This document shows positions 25,832 through 33,749 of a stretch of 64,000 nt of DNA, piece after piece. Position numbers and translations under genes: made by a program. Below the pieces are notes generated by a model. The model searched no databases. It was not told the DNA's origin and saw nothing but the letters and a program-made list of their open reading frames with translations. The stretch is from contig NZ_CP017713.1 of NCBI RefSeq assembly GCF_002706425.1, positions 2,480,001 to 2,544,000 on the forward strand, read 5' to 3'. This DNA is from Loigolactobacillus coryniformis subsp. coryniformis KCTC 3167 = DSM 20001. Its GTDB lineage: Bacteria; Bacillota; Bacilli; Lactobacillales; Lactobacillaceae. Numbering within the stretch: position 1 is the stretch's first letter; each line of letters begins with the position of its first letter.

Positions 25832-26725
25832 CTAAGCGGCTTCACTCCAGTATTCATCTGGGGTGAGGCCGTTTCTTTGTGCTGAGCGATTGTGGTGATT
25901 GAAATATTCGATTCCTTCCTCAACCAGTCTCACAAGCTCTTCGCAAGTCTTTGCTAGTGGATGGCGAGCCATCCACCGTAACTTGAATTCGTTCCACCAG
26001 CGCTCCATTGGTGCATTGTCGTATGGTGTTCCTGGTCGAGACATGCTACGTGTGACGTTGTAACGACCAAGAAAGTTGTTGAAGGCACCAGAGGTGTAGG
26101 CTGATCCTCGATCAGTGTGAACCAATGGGTGGACGTCACCAGAAGCCTCAAAGGCTCGTTGGAAAACCTCGATTTCTGCTGCTGATGTTTCAGTAGCGCT
26201 CAAATTGTAGGACAACAAACGTCGGCCGTAGAGATCAAGGACGCCACTCAAGCGCACCTTATACTTATTATTTACGCCGTAAGTCAGTTCCGTCGAATCG
26301 GATAACCAGACCTGATTAGGACTGTCGACGTCGAAGTTCTGATTGAGCACATTGTCTTGAATGTGCTGTTCGTTCTCCTTATGTCGACTGTGCTTCTTGA
26401 CCCGAATTTGACATGTCAAGCCAAGCTCCCGCATCACACGACGTACCATCTTGAAAGTAACGGGGAAGTCAATTAGTTCATCATGTTGAAGATTCACTAA
26501 AAGATTCCCAGCACCGATACCTTGATGATGAAAATCAAACCAGTATTGTGTCCGTTCCTTGAGCTGACGATTACGGGTTTCCCAAGCAGTTTCTTCTCGA
26601 TTTAACCCTTTGTAGTAAGCCTGCCGGCTTACACCGACAACGGCCAACAGCGTAGATACTGCACCGCGCTTGCCTTGACTGACCTCATTAATTGCGAAGT
26701 AAGACAGTCGATGTTGTTTACTCAC
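25832..26725 (-). CDS. IS3-family transposase OrfB
   Basis: Integrase-core protein of 297 aa with VWLSDSTELTYG (first Asp), HTDRGSAYTS (second Asp) and NAPMERWWNEFK (Glu), the IS3 DDE triad. Its own GTG start overlaps the orfA stop, but it is expected mainly as an OrfAB fusion made by -1 frameshifting at the A7 run at 26749-26755. The frame is intact. Confidence 0.92.
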   Translation of the reverse strand: MSKQHRLSYFAINEVSQGKRGAVSTLLAVVGVSRQAYYKGLNREETAWETRNRQLKERTQYWFDFHHQGIGAGNLLVNLQHDELIDFPVTFKMVRRVMRELGLTCQIRVKKHSRHKENEQHIQDNVLNQNFDVDSPNQVWLSDSTELTYGVNNKYKVRLSGVLDLYGRRLLSYNLSATETSAAEIEVFQRAFEASGDVHPLVHTDRGSAYTSGAFNNFLGRYNVTRSMSRPGTPYDNAPMERWWNEFKLRWMARHPLAKTCEELVRLVEEGIEYFNHHNRSAQRNGLTPDEYWSEAA

Positions 26726-27396
26726 CCCCTGCGCTGGAGTTCCAGCAATTTTTTTGCGAATGCCTCCACAAGCTCTTTGTCTGCGAGCTGTGCTTTGAGC
26801 TGCCTGATTTCAAGATTGGCTTTATCGAGTTCAGTCAGTTCAGCTTGTTCTTTGTGATGGCCACGGTTGTCCACGAGTGCCTCATAGCCGCCGTGTTCGG
26901 CCTTGATCACCCATGAACGTGCTTGTTGATAAGAGACTTGGAAGTGTTCAGCGGCCTCTGTGTATGAATGCTTCAGCTTGGTGACATACTCGACAATTTC
27001 AATGCGTTCTTCCAAGGTTGTTTTACGACTCATAGTGGGAACCTGCTTTCTGGACGGCGACGCCGTCAAAGGTTTATCCCCATTATACTTGTTCACCCAG
27101 TCTACGACTTGCTGCGATCCACGAAGTCCAAACTTATTTGCAAGTTCATCAAAGGTGCCTTCACCTATAAGATATGCATGGACTACTTTAAGTTTGAGTT
27201 CTTTCGAATAGTGTTTGTTTTTCTTAGCCTCCTTTAGACCATTAATTCCATCACGGGAGTATCGATCTCGCCAACGTTCTAGCGTCTTGTGATCAATGCC
27301 ATGACGATTGGCCACCGGCCGTAGTCCAGTTTTTGATTGGGTAAGTTCCTTTAAGATTGCTAATTTTTCGAGTACCGTATGTTTAGATCTGGGCAT
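26722..27396 (-). CDS. IS3-family transposase OrfA
   Basis: DNA-binding subunit of 224 aa with two helix-turn-helix units (LRPVANRHGIDHKTLERWRDR near 25-46 and YTEAAEHFQVSYQQARSWV near 145-163) and a C-terminal leucine-rich coiled coil (LEIRQLKAQLADKELVEAF) for multimerisation with OrfB. It overlaps orfB in the -1 frame. Confidence 0.9.
   Translation of the reverse strand: MPRSKHTVLEKLAILKELTQSKTGLRPVANRHGIDHKTLERWRDRYSRDGINGLKEAKKNKHYSKELKLKVVHAYLIGEGTFDELANKFGLRGSQQVVDWVNKYNGDKPLTASPSRKQVPTMSRKTTLEERIEIVEYVTKLKHSYTEAAEHFQVSYQQARSWVIKAEHGGYEALVDNRGHHKEQAELTELDKANLEIRQLKAQLADKELVEAFAKKLLELQRRG
26733..26755 (-). promoter_or_regulatory. Programmed -1 ribosomal frameshift signal
   Basis: On the minus strand a run of seven A (26755-26749) precedes a hairpin GCTGGA AC TCCAGC. 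The orfB frame is -1 relative to orfA and is open across this point, which is the standard IS3 arrangement for making the OrfAB transposase. Confidence 0.75.
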
Positions 27397-27461
27397 ACAA
27401 AAATCCCTCCATAGTTGTTAGATGAATTATTGTATTTCATCTGACAACCATAAAGGGATTA

Positions 27462-27558
27462 TCGCAGTTTGAACGGTTGTCGTCAAGGTCTTTATTTCTT
27501 TGAGTAACTCACGATTCTGCGCTTGGGCTTGCTTGAGTTGTTCGACGGTCGTTGCCAT
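27462..27558 (-). pseudogene. IS66 TnpC transposase, 5' part
   Basis: Begins at the ATG at 27558 (GAAGG upstream) with MATTVEQLKQAQAQN and a coiled-coil-like continuation RELLKEIKTL, then runs into the IS3 element. Together with 24313-25782 it makes one broken tnpC. Confidence 0.8.
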
Positions 27559-27605
27559 GGAATCGCCTTCATTCACTAGGATTGTCCTGAGTGTACCATG
27601 ATTAG

Positions 27606-27965
27606 TCAGCTAGGCCTAGCTTTTTTTGGTGGGTTGGTCTGATGCACGGTTGCTTCAAGCCCCCAGCCAGATAATAAACGGTGTAATTGTTTGGCGTGTA
27701 GTCGTTTCACCTCATTTTGATTGGTTGGCCACTGCAGGCGGCCATTTTCGATTCGTTTATAAAGTAAGAGAAAGCCATCACCGGCCCAATATAGGGCCTT
27801 AAAACGATCTTTACGGGTACCGCAAAAAAGAAATAACGCCCGGCTGTAGGGGTCAAGTTCATATTGATCAGTGATCGTAGCGGCTAAACCATCGATTCCA
27901 CGCCGCAAGTCAGTTTTGCCACAAATCAAATAAATACCCTTGAGTTGGCGTAAATCAATGAGCAT
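27606..27965 (-). CDS. tnpB: IS66 accessory protein TnpB
   Basis: Protein of 119 aa of the IS66 Orf2 family, needed for IS66 transposition though its biochemical role is unclear. The characteristic motifs are YLICGKTDLRRGIDGLA and LFLFCGTRKDRFKALYW with WAGDGFLLLYKRIE. It overlaps the end of tnpA by 11 bases. Intact. Confidence 0.92.
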   Translation of the reverse strand: MLIDLRQLKGIYLICGKTDLRRGIDGLAATITDQYELDPYSRALFLFCGTRKDRFKALYWAGDGFLLLYKRIENGRLQWPTNQNEVKRLHAKQLHRLLSGWGLEATVHQTNPPKKARPS

Positions 27966-28143
27966 CAGTGAACACCGCCTTGACTAAGGCGTCTAAAATA
28001 TACCCATTGATATGATTGTAAACAATAATTGTTTCGTGTTCATTACGTTTGATTTGAAAGGCCTTTGACATTGGATTTGGCTGTCGCTGGCCGTCATCCA
28101 GCTTAACTTGAACGATTTCTGGTTTATTGAGCATAGAAAACAC
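27955..28143 (-). CDS. tnpA: IS66 accessory protein TnpA, short form
   Basis: Small protein of 62 aa in the tnpA position of IS66, immediately before tnpB. It is shorter than the helix-turn-helix tnpA of Gram-negative IS66 elements, with a motif NEHETIIVYNHINGYILDALVKAV. The assignment rests mostly on position. Confidence 0.65.
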   Translation of the reverse strand: MFSMLNKPEIVQVKLDDGQRQPNPMSKAFQIKRNEHETIIVYNHINGYILDALVKAVFTDAH

Positions 28144-28275
28144 CTCACCATTTCTTATGATGAGGCTATCATACCGCGGCTGATACGCTATTTATAGTCG
28201 GTCTGTTATTGGGTGCTTACGATGTTACGCATTATATATGTGATGATTCAAACTGGCGCAACTTACCGGGAATAT

Positions 28276-28308
28276 CAAAAAAGTCAACGTACTGAAGATA
28301 CGTTGACT
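28276..28308 (-). terminator. Probable terminator of the transketolase operon
   Basis: AGTCAACGTA (28282-28291) pairs with TACGTTGACT (28299-28308). On the minus strand the stem ends in TTTTTTGATATT. Confidence 0.7.
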
Positions 28309-28417
28309 CCCACTGCATAAATTACTAGCGCTAGTATACACACAGTATAACAGTTTTTTTTGGCATTTGCGCACCAAGGGGATTAGTGTGCGCTAAATCA
28401 AGTTAGGTTTCATATAA

Positions 28418-28478
28418 AATACTCCTTCCTCAGTAGACAAGCTTTAATTATTTGCTTGTCTACCTTGGTAGGAGTATA
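28418..28478. repeat. Long inverted repeat after transketolase
   Basis: ATACTCCT and GTAGACAAGC on the left pair with GCTTGTCTAC and AGGAGTAT on the right around an AT-rich loop. It may form a stable RNA or DNA hairpin; no T-run follows, so it is not a simple terminator. Confidence 0.6.
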
Positions 28479-28583
28479 CGCGTTTCAAGACATTCCCTAA
28501 TATTGATGTCGACTTTACTACGTCCATTTCTGCAATATAGTCGACACTGGCATTGTCAGTATGCTTTGTACCGATACAAAAGA

Positions 28584-30566
28584 TTATTTGGAAAATGCAT
28601 CAAGATACATTTTGGTTGCGCGCTTTGCAGTAAAGTCAATCAGCTTCAAAATATCAGTGGCTGGTGCAGACTCGCCAAACTTGTCATAACCCATGCGTAC
28701 ACCCGAACGTCCAACATATTGTTGCCAACCCATCGTTGCACCAAGTTCAATCGACATGCGAGTTGTGACCGCATCTGGCAACACTGCTTGTTGATATTCT
28801 GCGGATTGTACTTCAAATAATTCCCATGACGGCATGGACACAACACGCACATTGATTCCTTGCTGTGCTAAACGGTTTTGAGTTTCGATCGCAACTTGAA
28901 CTTCTGACCCGCTAGCAATGAGTAATCCATCCAAAGTACCATCAGCTTCTTTTGAAACGACGTAGGCACCACGTTCAGCTTTGTGCATATCGGTTCCAAC
29001 AAGTTCTGGGACGGACTGGCGATTCAAAATGATTGCAATCGGTGTCTTCGTTGATTTAATGGCAACGTCCCAAGCAGCTTTAACTTCAGTTTCATCGGCA
29101 GCACGGAAGGTTATGATATTTGGCATCGCGCGCAAGGACATCAAGTGTTCAACCGGTTGGTGAGTTGGCCCATCTTGACCAACATACAGACTATCATGTG
29201 TGAAGACGAAAATTGTCGGGGTTTCCATGATTGCCGCATGGCGAATGGCACTACGCATATAATCAGAGAAAACTAAGAAGGTTCCAGTGTAGCCTCGTAA
29301 TCCAACATGCAAGGTGACCCCATTAGCAATGGTCGCCATAGCGAATTCTCGAATGCCAAAGTAAATATTGGGGCCAGCATAGCGATGCTTAGACATAAAC
29401 CACTGTCCCTGAATCGTCGTCTTGTTAGAGGTGCCGAGATCCCCACTACCGCCGACTAAAACAGGATATTTAGGATAAATCGCATTGAGCACTTTCCCAG
29501 AAGCCGCACGAGTTGCCATATCACCAGCAATCTTTACCTGTTCAATATCCGGAAGTGGCAAAGTGCCTTCAATCAATTGATCTAATAAAGTCGCTTTTTC
29601 TGGATAAGCCCTTGCATATTGTTTCATCAATGACTTCCAGTTATCCTCGGTTAATTGGGCATTTTGAATCCAGTCAGCAAAGCCGTCTTTAGCTGCTTGC
29701 GGCACATAAAACAGTTCTTGATCGTCAAAGCCGTAAACATGCTTCATATGAGTTGCTTCTTCATCAGAAACGGGATCACTGTGAATTGCACTAGTTCCTT
29801 GCAAAGTTGAACCAAAACCAATATTTGTATTTACCTTGATCAAGGTTGGCTTGTCAGAGCTACGTTGAGCAGCTTCAATTGCTAAACGAATTTCATCAAC
29901 ATTATTACCGTCTTTAACTTCTAATATATTCCAGTTCATTGCCTTAAATTTCAGCAATTCATCTTCAGTATTTGAAGCGGTAAGCAATGCATCTGAAGTA
30001 ACATGATTGGCATCCCACAATACGATTAACTTATGCAGTCCCAAGTTACCCGCAATCGAGGCAGTTTCCTGACAAATACCTTCTTCAAAATCGCCATCGC
30101 CTGAGATTACATAAGTATAGTGATCGACAACTGGGTAATCCGGTTCATTAAACCGATCTGCCAAGTGTGCTTCGGCGATTGCTAAACCAACACCCATCGC
30201 AAAGCCTTGGCCCAATGGCCCTGTAGCCACATCAACTCCAACTGTTTTATGCAATTCAGGATGACCAGGGGTGAGACTATGCAACTGACGAAATTGCTTG
30301 ATATCATCAATACCCAGCGTAAATCCTGAAAGATGCATCAATGAATATAACAGCATTGATCCATGTCCCGCACTAAGTACGAACCGATCGCGATTAAACC
30401 ACTTAGTGTCTTTGGGATTGACTTTTAAGTAATAACGCCAGAGTGCATAGCCCATTGGCGCTGTCCCTAATGGCATTCCCAAATGTCCATGATGCGCGGT
30501 TTGAACGGCATCCACAGTCAAGCTTCTGATGGTATCAATTGTTAATTGATCGATTTTTTTACTCAT
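28584..30566 (-). CDS. tkt: Transketolase
   Basis: Thiamine-diphosphate enzyme of 660 aa, full length, that transfers two-carbon units between sugar phosphates. Visible marks are SAGHGSMLLYSLMHLSG near residues 65-81, the ThDP motif GDGDFEEG...DAN, IGFGSTLQGTSAIHSDP, and the C-terminal FAMATIANGVTLH and THDSLYVGQDGPTHQPVEHL. It was the fourth gene of the PTS operon upstream (IIC stop originally about 33 bases before it), now separated by an IS4-type element. The insertion cut its ribosome-binding site but restored GGAGGAT. It suggests that the PTS substrate becomes a pentulose phosphate. Confidence 0.94.
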   Translation of the reverse strand: MSKKIDQLTIDTIRSLTVDAVQTAHHGHLGMPLGTAPMGYALWRYYLKVNPKDTKWFNRDRFVLSAGHGSMLLYSLMHLSGFTLGIDDIKQFRQLHSLTPGHPELHKTVGVDVATGPLGQGFAMGVGLAIAEAHLADRFNEPDYPVVDHYTYVISGDGDFEEGICQETASIAGNLGLHKLIVLWDANHVTSDALLTASNTEDELLKFKAMNWNILEVKDGNNVDEIRLAIEAAQRSSDKPTLIKVNTNIGFGSTLQGTSAIHSDPVSDEEATHMKHVYGFDDQELFYVPQAAKDGFADWIQNAQLTEDNWKSLMKQYARAYPEKATLLDQLIEGTLPLPDIEQVKIAGDMATRAASGKVLNAIYPKYPVLVGGSGDLGTSNKTTIQGQWFMSKHRYAGPNIYFGIREFAMATIANGVTLHVGLRGYTGTFLVFSDYMRSAIRHAAIMETPTIFVFTHDSLYVGQDGPTHQPVEHLMSLRAMPNIITFRAADETEVKAAWDVAIKSTKTPIAIILNRQSVPELVGTDMHKAERGAYVVSKEADGTLDGLLIASGSEVQVAIETQNRLAQQGINVRVVSMPSWELFEVQSAEYQQAVLPDAVTTRMSIELGATMGWQQYVGRSGVRMGYDKFGESAPATDILKLIDFTAKRATKMYLDAFSK

Positions 30567-30576
30567 GATAATCCTC

Positions 30577-32060
30577 CAGCACTTTACAGCTTTTTAAAAA
30601 AATTTGGATATAAAAAGGCACGAATGCCTATTCTTTGCTAAAATGAGTTCGACAAAAAACCATTTAGAAAGAAGGATTCGTGTTGAACTCATTTTATCAA
30701 AAATCATCACTTTTAACCACCCTCCACGCCTATTTTTCTGATTTAAAAGCGGCTGGCTTGTCTAAGCCAATGGGCCTTAACTATTTTTGGTTGTGTCTAG
30801 CGTTGTTAGTGATCGGTGACCGCCACTCGATCCGCCACTTATTTGAACAATTTCTGGGCCGGGTGACGAAGCATTCTTTGAACACGTTTTATCGGGCTTT
30901 GGCAGTGATCGGTAACCACTTGCCACAGTTAGAAGTGCGCAACTTGACGTATTTACTGACCTTGATTCCCACTACTTGTCAGGACTTGCCCTTATTATTG
31001 GTTCTGGATGACACGGTCCAACCCAAGTTCGGCCACAAATTTACCGGCGTCAAATATCTATTCGATCACGCCGCACATACGGGTAAGCGGCTCGTCAATG
31101 CCCATGATTTCGTTACTTTAGGTCTGATGATCCCAACACAGCGGGACCAAGATGACCAGCCAGTTTATACGTTCTTGCCGTTAGCCACGCACCTTTATCA
31201 GGCGGAACAGGCGACCAAATACCAGCAAGCGGCGCAAATGATCAAGACGACTTTGAAATCGATCGCCAGCGACCAACAAGTGTTCCTACTGTGTGACAGT
31301 TGGTATCCCAAAGCTGAGATCAACCAACTGGTCATGACGCAACCTAATCTAGCTATGATCGCCAATGTGCGTAAAGATACCGCCATGTTTGGCTTACCCA
31401 AACGCACCGGTAAGCGCGGTCGGCCGCGGAAATATGGTGACCAGATCCATTTGGGAAATATTGCATTAAATCTTTGTTCGGCCGGAGATCAGATCGGTAT
31501 AGTGCGGTGTCTGACACGCTTGATGCCCCAGCCAGTTTACATGATCCGCGTACAACGCAAGACGACTTGTCGTCTGTTCATGGCGACGTGCGCGCCCGAA
31601 GAATTAGCGGCGATCACAACCGAAACCCTAGCCGTTGATCCGACCCAGCTCACCTATCGGACGCCGGAGACCAGCGCCCCTGCGCCAGCGCTACGAGCGT
31701 TGGCCTACTATCAAAAACGTTGGGCGATCGAGACCTATTTTTATGAAATGAAAACATTCTGGCACTTCGGTGATTACGCCGTGCGTTCAGTAGCCAAGAT
31801 TGAAGCCGATCATCATTTATTGAATACGGCGTATACCTTGATGATCGTATTGCCATTGACCCAACCTAGTTTAGCTTTTTTGGTAACCAAAAGTTTGCGT
31901 GAACGCAAACTCTGGTTAAGTCGGCAAATTCAAGCGGCGCTGTTTTTGGCTAGTTTAGCGCGGCAAGTGCAAAGGCGGTTAAAAACAACACCGGCCAAAG
32001 TGGTGATTCAGTGGTTGGCTTCTTGTTGGTCGGGGGTCAGTGAAAAGCTGTAAAGTGCTG
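30577..32060 (+). mobile_element. IS4-type element inserted between PTS IIC and transketolase
   Basis: 1484 bp with perfect 18-base terminal inverted repeats CAGCACTTTACAGCTTTT and an 8-base target duplication TAATCCTC at 30569-30576 and 32061-32068. The element lies opposite to the operon. The clean duplication indicates a recent insertion. Confidence 0.92.
30680..32053 (+). CDS. IS4-superfamily transposase
   Basis: DDE transposase of 457 aa. The acidic residues are in LLVLDDTVQPKFG (Asp), FLLCDSWYPKAEI (Asp) and the YREK motif YQKRWAIETYFYEMK. The reading frame is complete from a GTG with GAAGGA just upstream, and the stop overlaps the right inverted repeat. IS4 or the related IS701 family is likely; a database comparison would decide. 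Confidence 0.88.
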   Translation: MLNSFYQKSSLLTTLHAYFSDLKAAGLSKPMGLNYFWLCLALLVIGDRHSIRHLFEQFLGRVTKHSLNTFYRALAVIGNHLPQLEVRNLTYLLTLIPTTCQDLPLLLVLDDTVQPKFGHKFTGVKYLFDHAAHTGKRLVNAHDFVTLGLMIPTQRDQDDQPVYTFLPLATHLYQAEQATKYQQAAQMIKTTLKSIASDQQVFLLCDSWYPKAEINQLVMTQPNLAMIANVRKDTAMFGLPKRTGKRGRPRKYGDQIHLGNIALNLCSAGDQIGIVRCLTRLMPQPVYMIRVQRKTTCRLFMATCAPEELAAITTETLAVDPTQLTYRTPETSAPAPALRALAYYQKRWAIETYFYEMKTFWHFGDYAVRSVAKIEADHHLLNTAYTLMIVLPLTQPSLAFLVTKSLRERKLWLSRQIQAALFLASLARQVQRRLKTTPAKVVIQWLASCWSGVSEKL

Positions 32061-32084
32061 TAATCCTCCTCAAACAAACTTAAT

Positions 32085-33368
32085 TTAGAAAATGGATTGA
32101 ACGAACTGTCCAATATACTTGATCACCAATGCCACAACGTTAAAGTCGATTTCTGGGAAAGCAGTACCCTTCAACCCAACACTAGCCAGTACAGGGTAAA
32201 CAATCGACGGACCAACGGCGATTAAGATTCCAATAACGAAAGAGCCAATCACACAACCTTTCCAACCACCGGTCGCATTGCCGAACACCCCAGCAGTCGC
32301 ACCAATAAAGAAGTATGGTACCGCGACTGGAATAATAACGGGCATGTGTAATGCCGCAAAAACAAACATCATCAACAAACCCGCGACATATGCTGAAATG
32401 AACCCAATTACAGTTGCAGTTGGTGCATATGGGAATACGACTGGAACATCCAACGCAGGTTTTGCATTTGGGATTAGCTTTTCAGAAATACCGACAAATG
32501 CGTTTACAATTTCACCCAGAAGTAAACGCACACCTGTGATAATGACATACAACGCGGCAGAGAATTGTAACCCTTGCAACAATGGATATACCAACCAACT
32601 CACGCCACCAGATAGTTTTTCAACCTGGGCAGGCCCAGCCGCAAACGCTGCAATGTAGTAGAAGATAACCATTGTGATTGAAACACCAATCACATAGTCT
32701 TTGAAAATGCTAAGCCAGCCTGGCAATTTCAATTTTTCGGTACTATCGTCGGGATCGCCGACCTTACCACCAAGCCAACTTGATAATGCATAACCTATTG
32801 AAACGTAGTGACCTAGCGCAATATCATCACCGCCAGTAATTTTACGCATACCTGGTTGCGCAATAGCAGGCATCGCAGCGGACATAAAGCCAACAATGAC
32901 ACCACCTAGTCCAATAATCCAAGTATTGCTCAGACCAACTGATTTCAGCATGATTGTACATAAAGCGGCCAAATATAAATTATGTTGACCAGTTAAGAAA
33001 ATATATTTCATTGGGGTAAAGCGAGCAAACAATAAGTTGAAAACAAATCCGAGACTCATGACCAGCGCAACCACAGTTCCAAAACGCTGTTGAGCCAAAG
33101 CAGTAACGGCTTCGGCTAATGGCAACACTCCTTGTAAGTGTAATCCTTTGGCAAATAACTCTTGAAAGCTGTTCAACGCAGTGGTTGCGGCAGCACTACC
33201 AACACCAAAAACCAAAAATCCAACAATCGTCTTAATAGTGCCGTTAATAACTTTTGTGGGGGTTTCTTTTTGAACAACTAAGCCAATGAATGAGATCAAG
33301 CCGACCATGATGGCGGCGGAGCTTAATAAATCAACAACTAAATCAAGAATGCCGTTCATTCTTATCAC
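32085..33368 (-). CDS. PTS IIC component, UlaA/SgaT family
   Basis: Membrane permease of 427 aa with about 10-11 hydrophobic segments, of the ascorbate/galactitol-type PTS superfamily (UlaA/SgaT). Marks are DLLSSAAIMVGLISFIGLVVQ at the N terminus, TIVGFLVFGVGSAA, and YVAGLLMMFVFAALHMPVIIPVAVPYFFIGATAGVFGNATGG-type sequence towards the C terminus. It goes with the IIB gene 86 bases upstream and the EIIA domain of the regulator. With transketolase as the only other enzyme, ascorbate is not certain; a pentose or pentitol is possible. Confidence 0.88.
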   Translation of the reverse strand: MIRMNGILDLVVDLLSSAAIMVGLISFIGLVVQKETPTKVINGTIKTIVGFLVFGVGSAAATTALNSFQELFAKGLHLQGVLPLAEAVTALAQQRFGTVVALVMSLGFVFNLLFARFTPMKYIFLTGQHNLYLAALCTIMLKSVGLSNTWIIGLGGVIVGFMSAAMPAIAQPGMRKITGGDDIALGHYVSIGYALSSWLGGKVGDPDDSTEKLKLPGWLSIFKDYVIGVSITMVIFYYIAAFAAGPAQVEKLSGGVSWLVYPLLQGLQFSAALYVIITGVRLLLGEIVNAFVGISEKLIPNAKPALDVPVVFPYAPTATVIGFISAYVAGLLMMFVFAALHMPVIIPVAVPYFFIGATAGVFGNATGGWKGCVIGSFVIGILIAVGPSIVYPVLASVGLKGTAFPEIDFNVVALVIKYIGQFVQSIF

Positions 33369-33454
33369 CTCATCAAATTGCTATGTTCGGCGGAACTATC
33401 CAAGATGGTGTTCAAGCATTCACTAACCATCCCGATGTTTACACCGCACCTGCG

Positions 33455-33748
33455 TTAATTACTGTCTTGCTTGCTTAAAAACGATTGGAGTTTCTCTTTA
33501 ATCTCTTTCTTGTCTGTCAAGTCACGGATCCCAATGATATCACGCACATCATCTTTAACATCCGGAACCAAGTCCTCCATCGTGATTAACAGATCTGGGT
33601 CCAGTCCCTTAGCCGCATCGATCACATCATGGGAAACGTCGAATGGCAGTTTGTTTTCCCGAACGACTTGGCCAACTTTGATCTTCAACATCATCGAGGA
33701 ACCCATCCCCGTGCGACAAGCAACTAATGCAGAATAAATTTTGCTCAT
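33455..33748 (-). CDS. PTS IIB component (SgaB/UlaB or GatB type)
   Basis: Cytosolic phosphocarrier of 97 aa. The phospho-Cys is C11 in LVACRTGMGSSMMLK, the signature of the IIB proteins that partner UlaA-like permeases. It begins two bases after the stop of the regulator, so it is co-transcribed and probably coupled. It takes phosphate from the EIIA domain at the C terminus of that regulator or from an unlinked IIA. Confidence 0.9.
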   Translation of the reverse strand: MSKIYSALVACRTGMGSSMMLKIKVGQVVRENKLPFDVSHDVIDAAKGLDPDLLITMEDLVPDVKDDVRDIIGIRDLTDKKEIKEKLQSFLSKQDSN

Positions 33749-33749
33749 A

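Larger units (their letters stand above)
25783..27461 (-). mobile_element. IS3-family (IS150 group) element inside IS66
   Basis: About 1.68 kb. The ends TAGGCCCTG...GACAAATGAAAT and TAATCCCTT...CAGATGAAAT form imperfect 28-base inverted repeats. It carries overlapping orfA and orfB and splits the IS66 tnpC gene. Confidence 0.85.
24212..28220 (-). mobile_element. IS66-family element, interrupted by an IS3 element
   Basis: Bounded by inverted repeats GTAAGCACCCAATAAACGACCG (left) and its counterpart ending in GGTGCTTAC (right). It contains tnpA, tnpB and a tnpC split in two. The bases flanking the two ends do not match, so no target duplication survives. Near the left end a long hairpin (GCGCTACTGAT / ATCAGTAGCGC, 24247-24287) lies after the tnpC stop. 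Confidence 0.88.
28221..28583. other. Intergenic stretch between IS66 and transketolase
   Basis: No gene. It contains a terminator (28276-28308) and a long inverted repeat (28418-28478), described separately. No remainder of the truncated IS1380 is found here. Confidence 0.6.

Noticed and set aside
28452-28820. Plus-strand frame of 122 codons overlapping the end of transketolase
   Set aside because: It is antisense to a well-supported gene and has the biased composition of a shadow frame.
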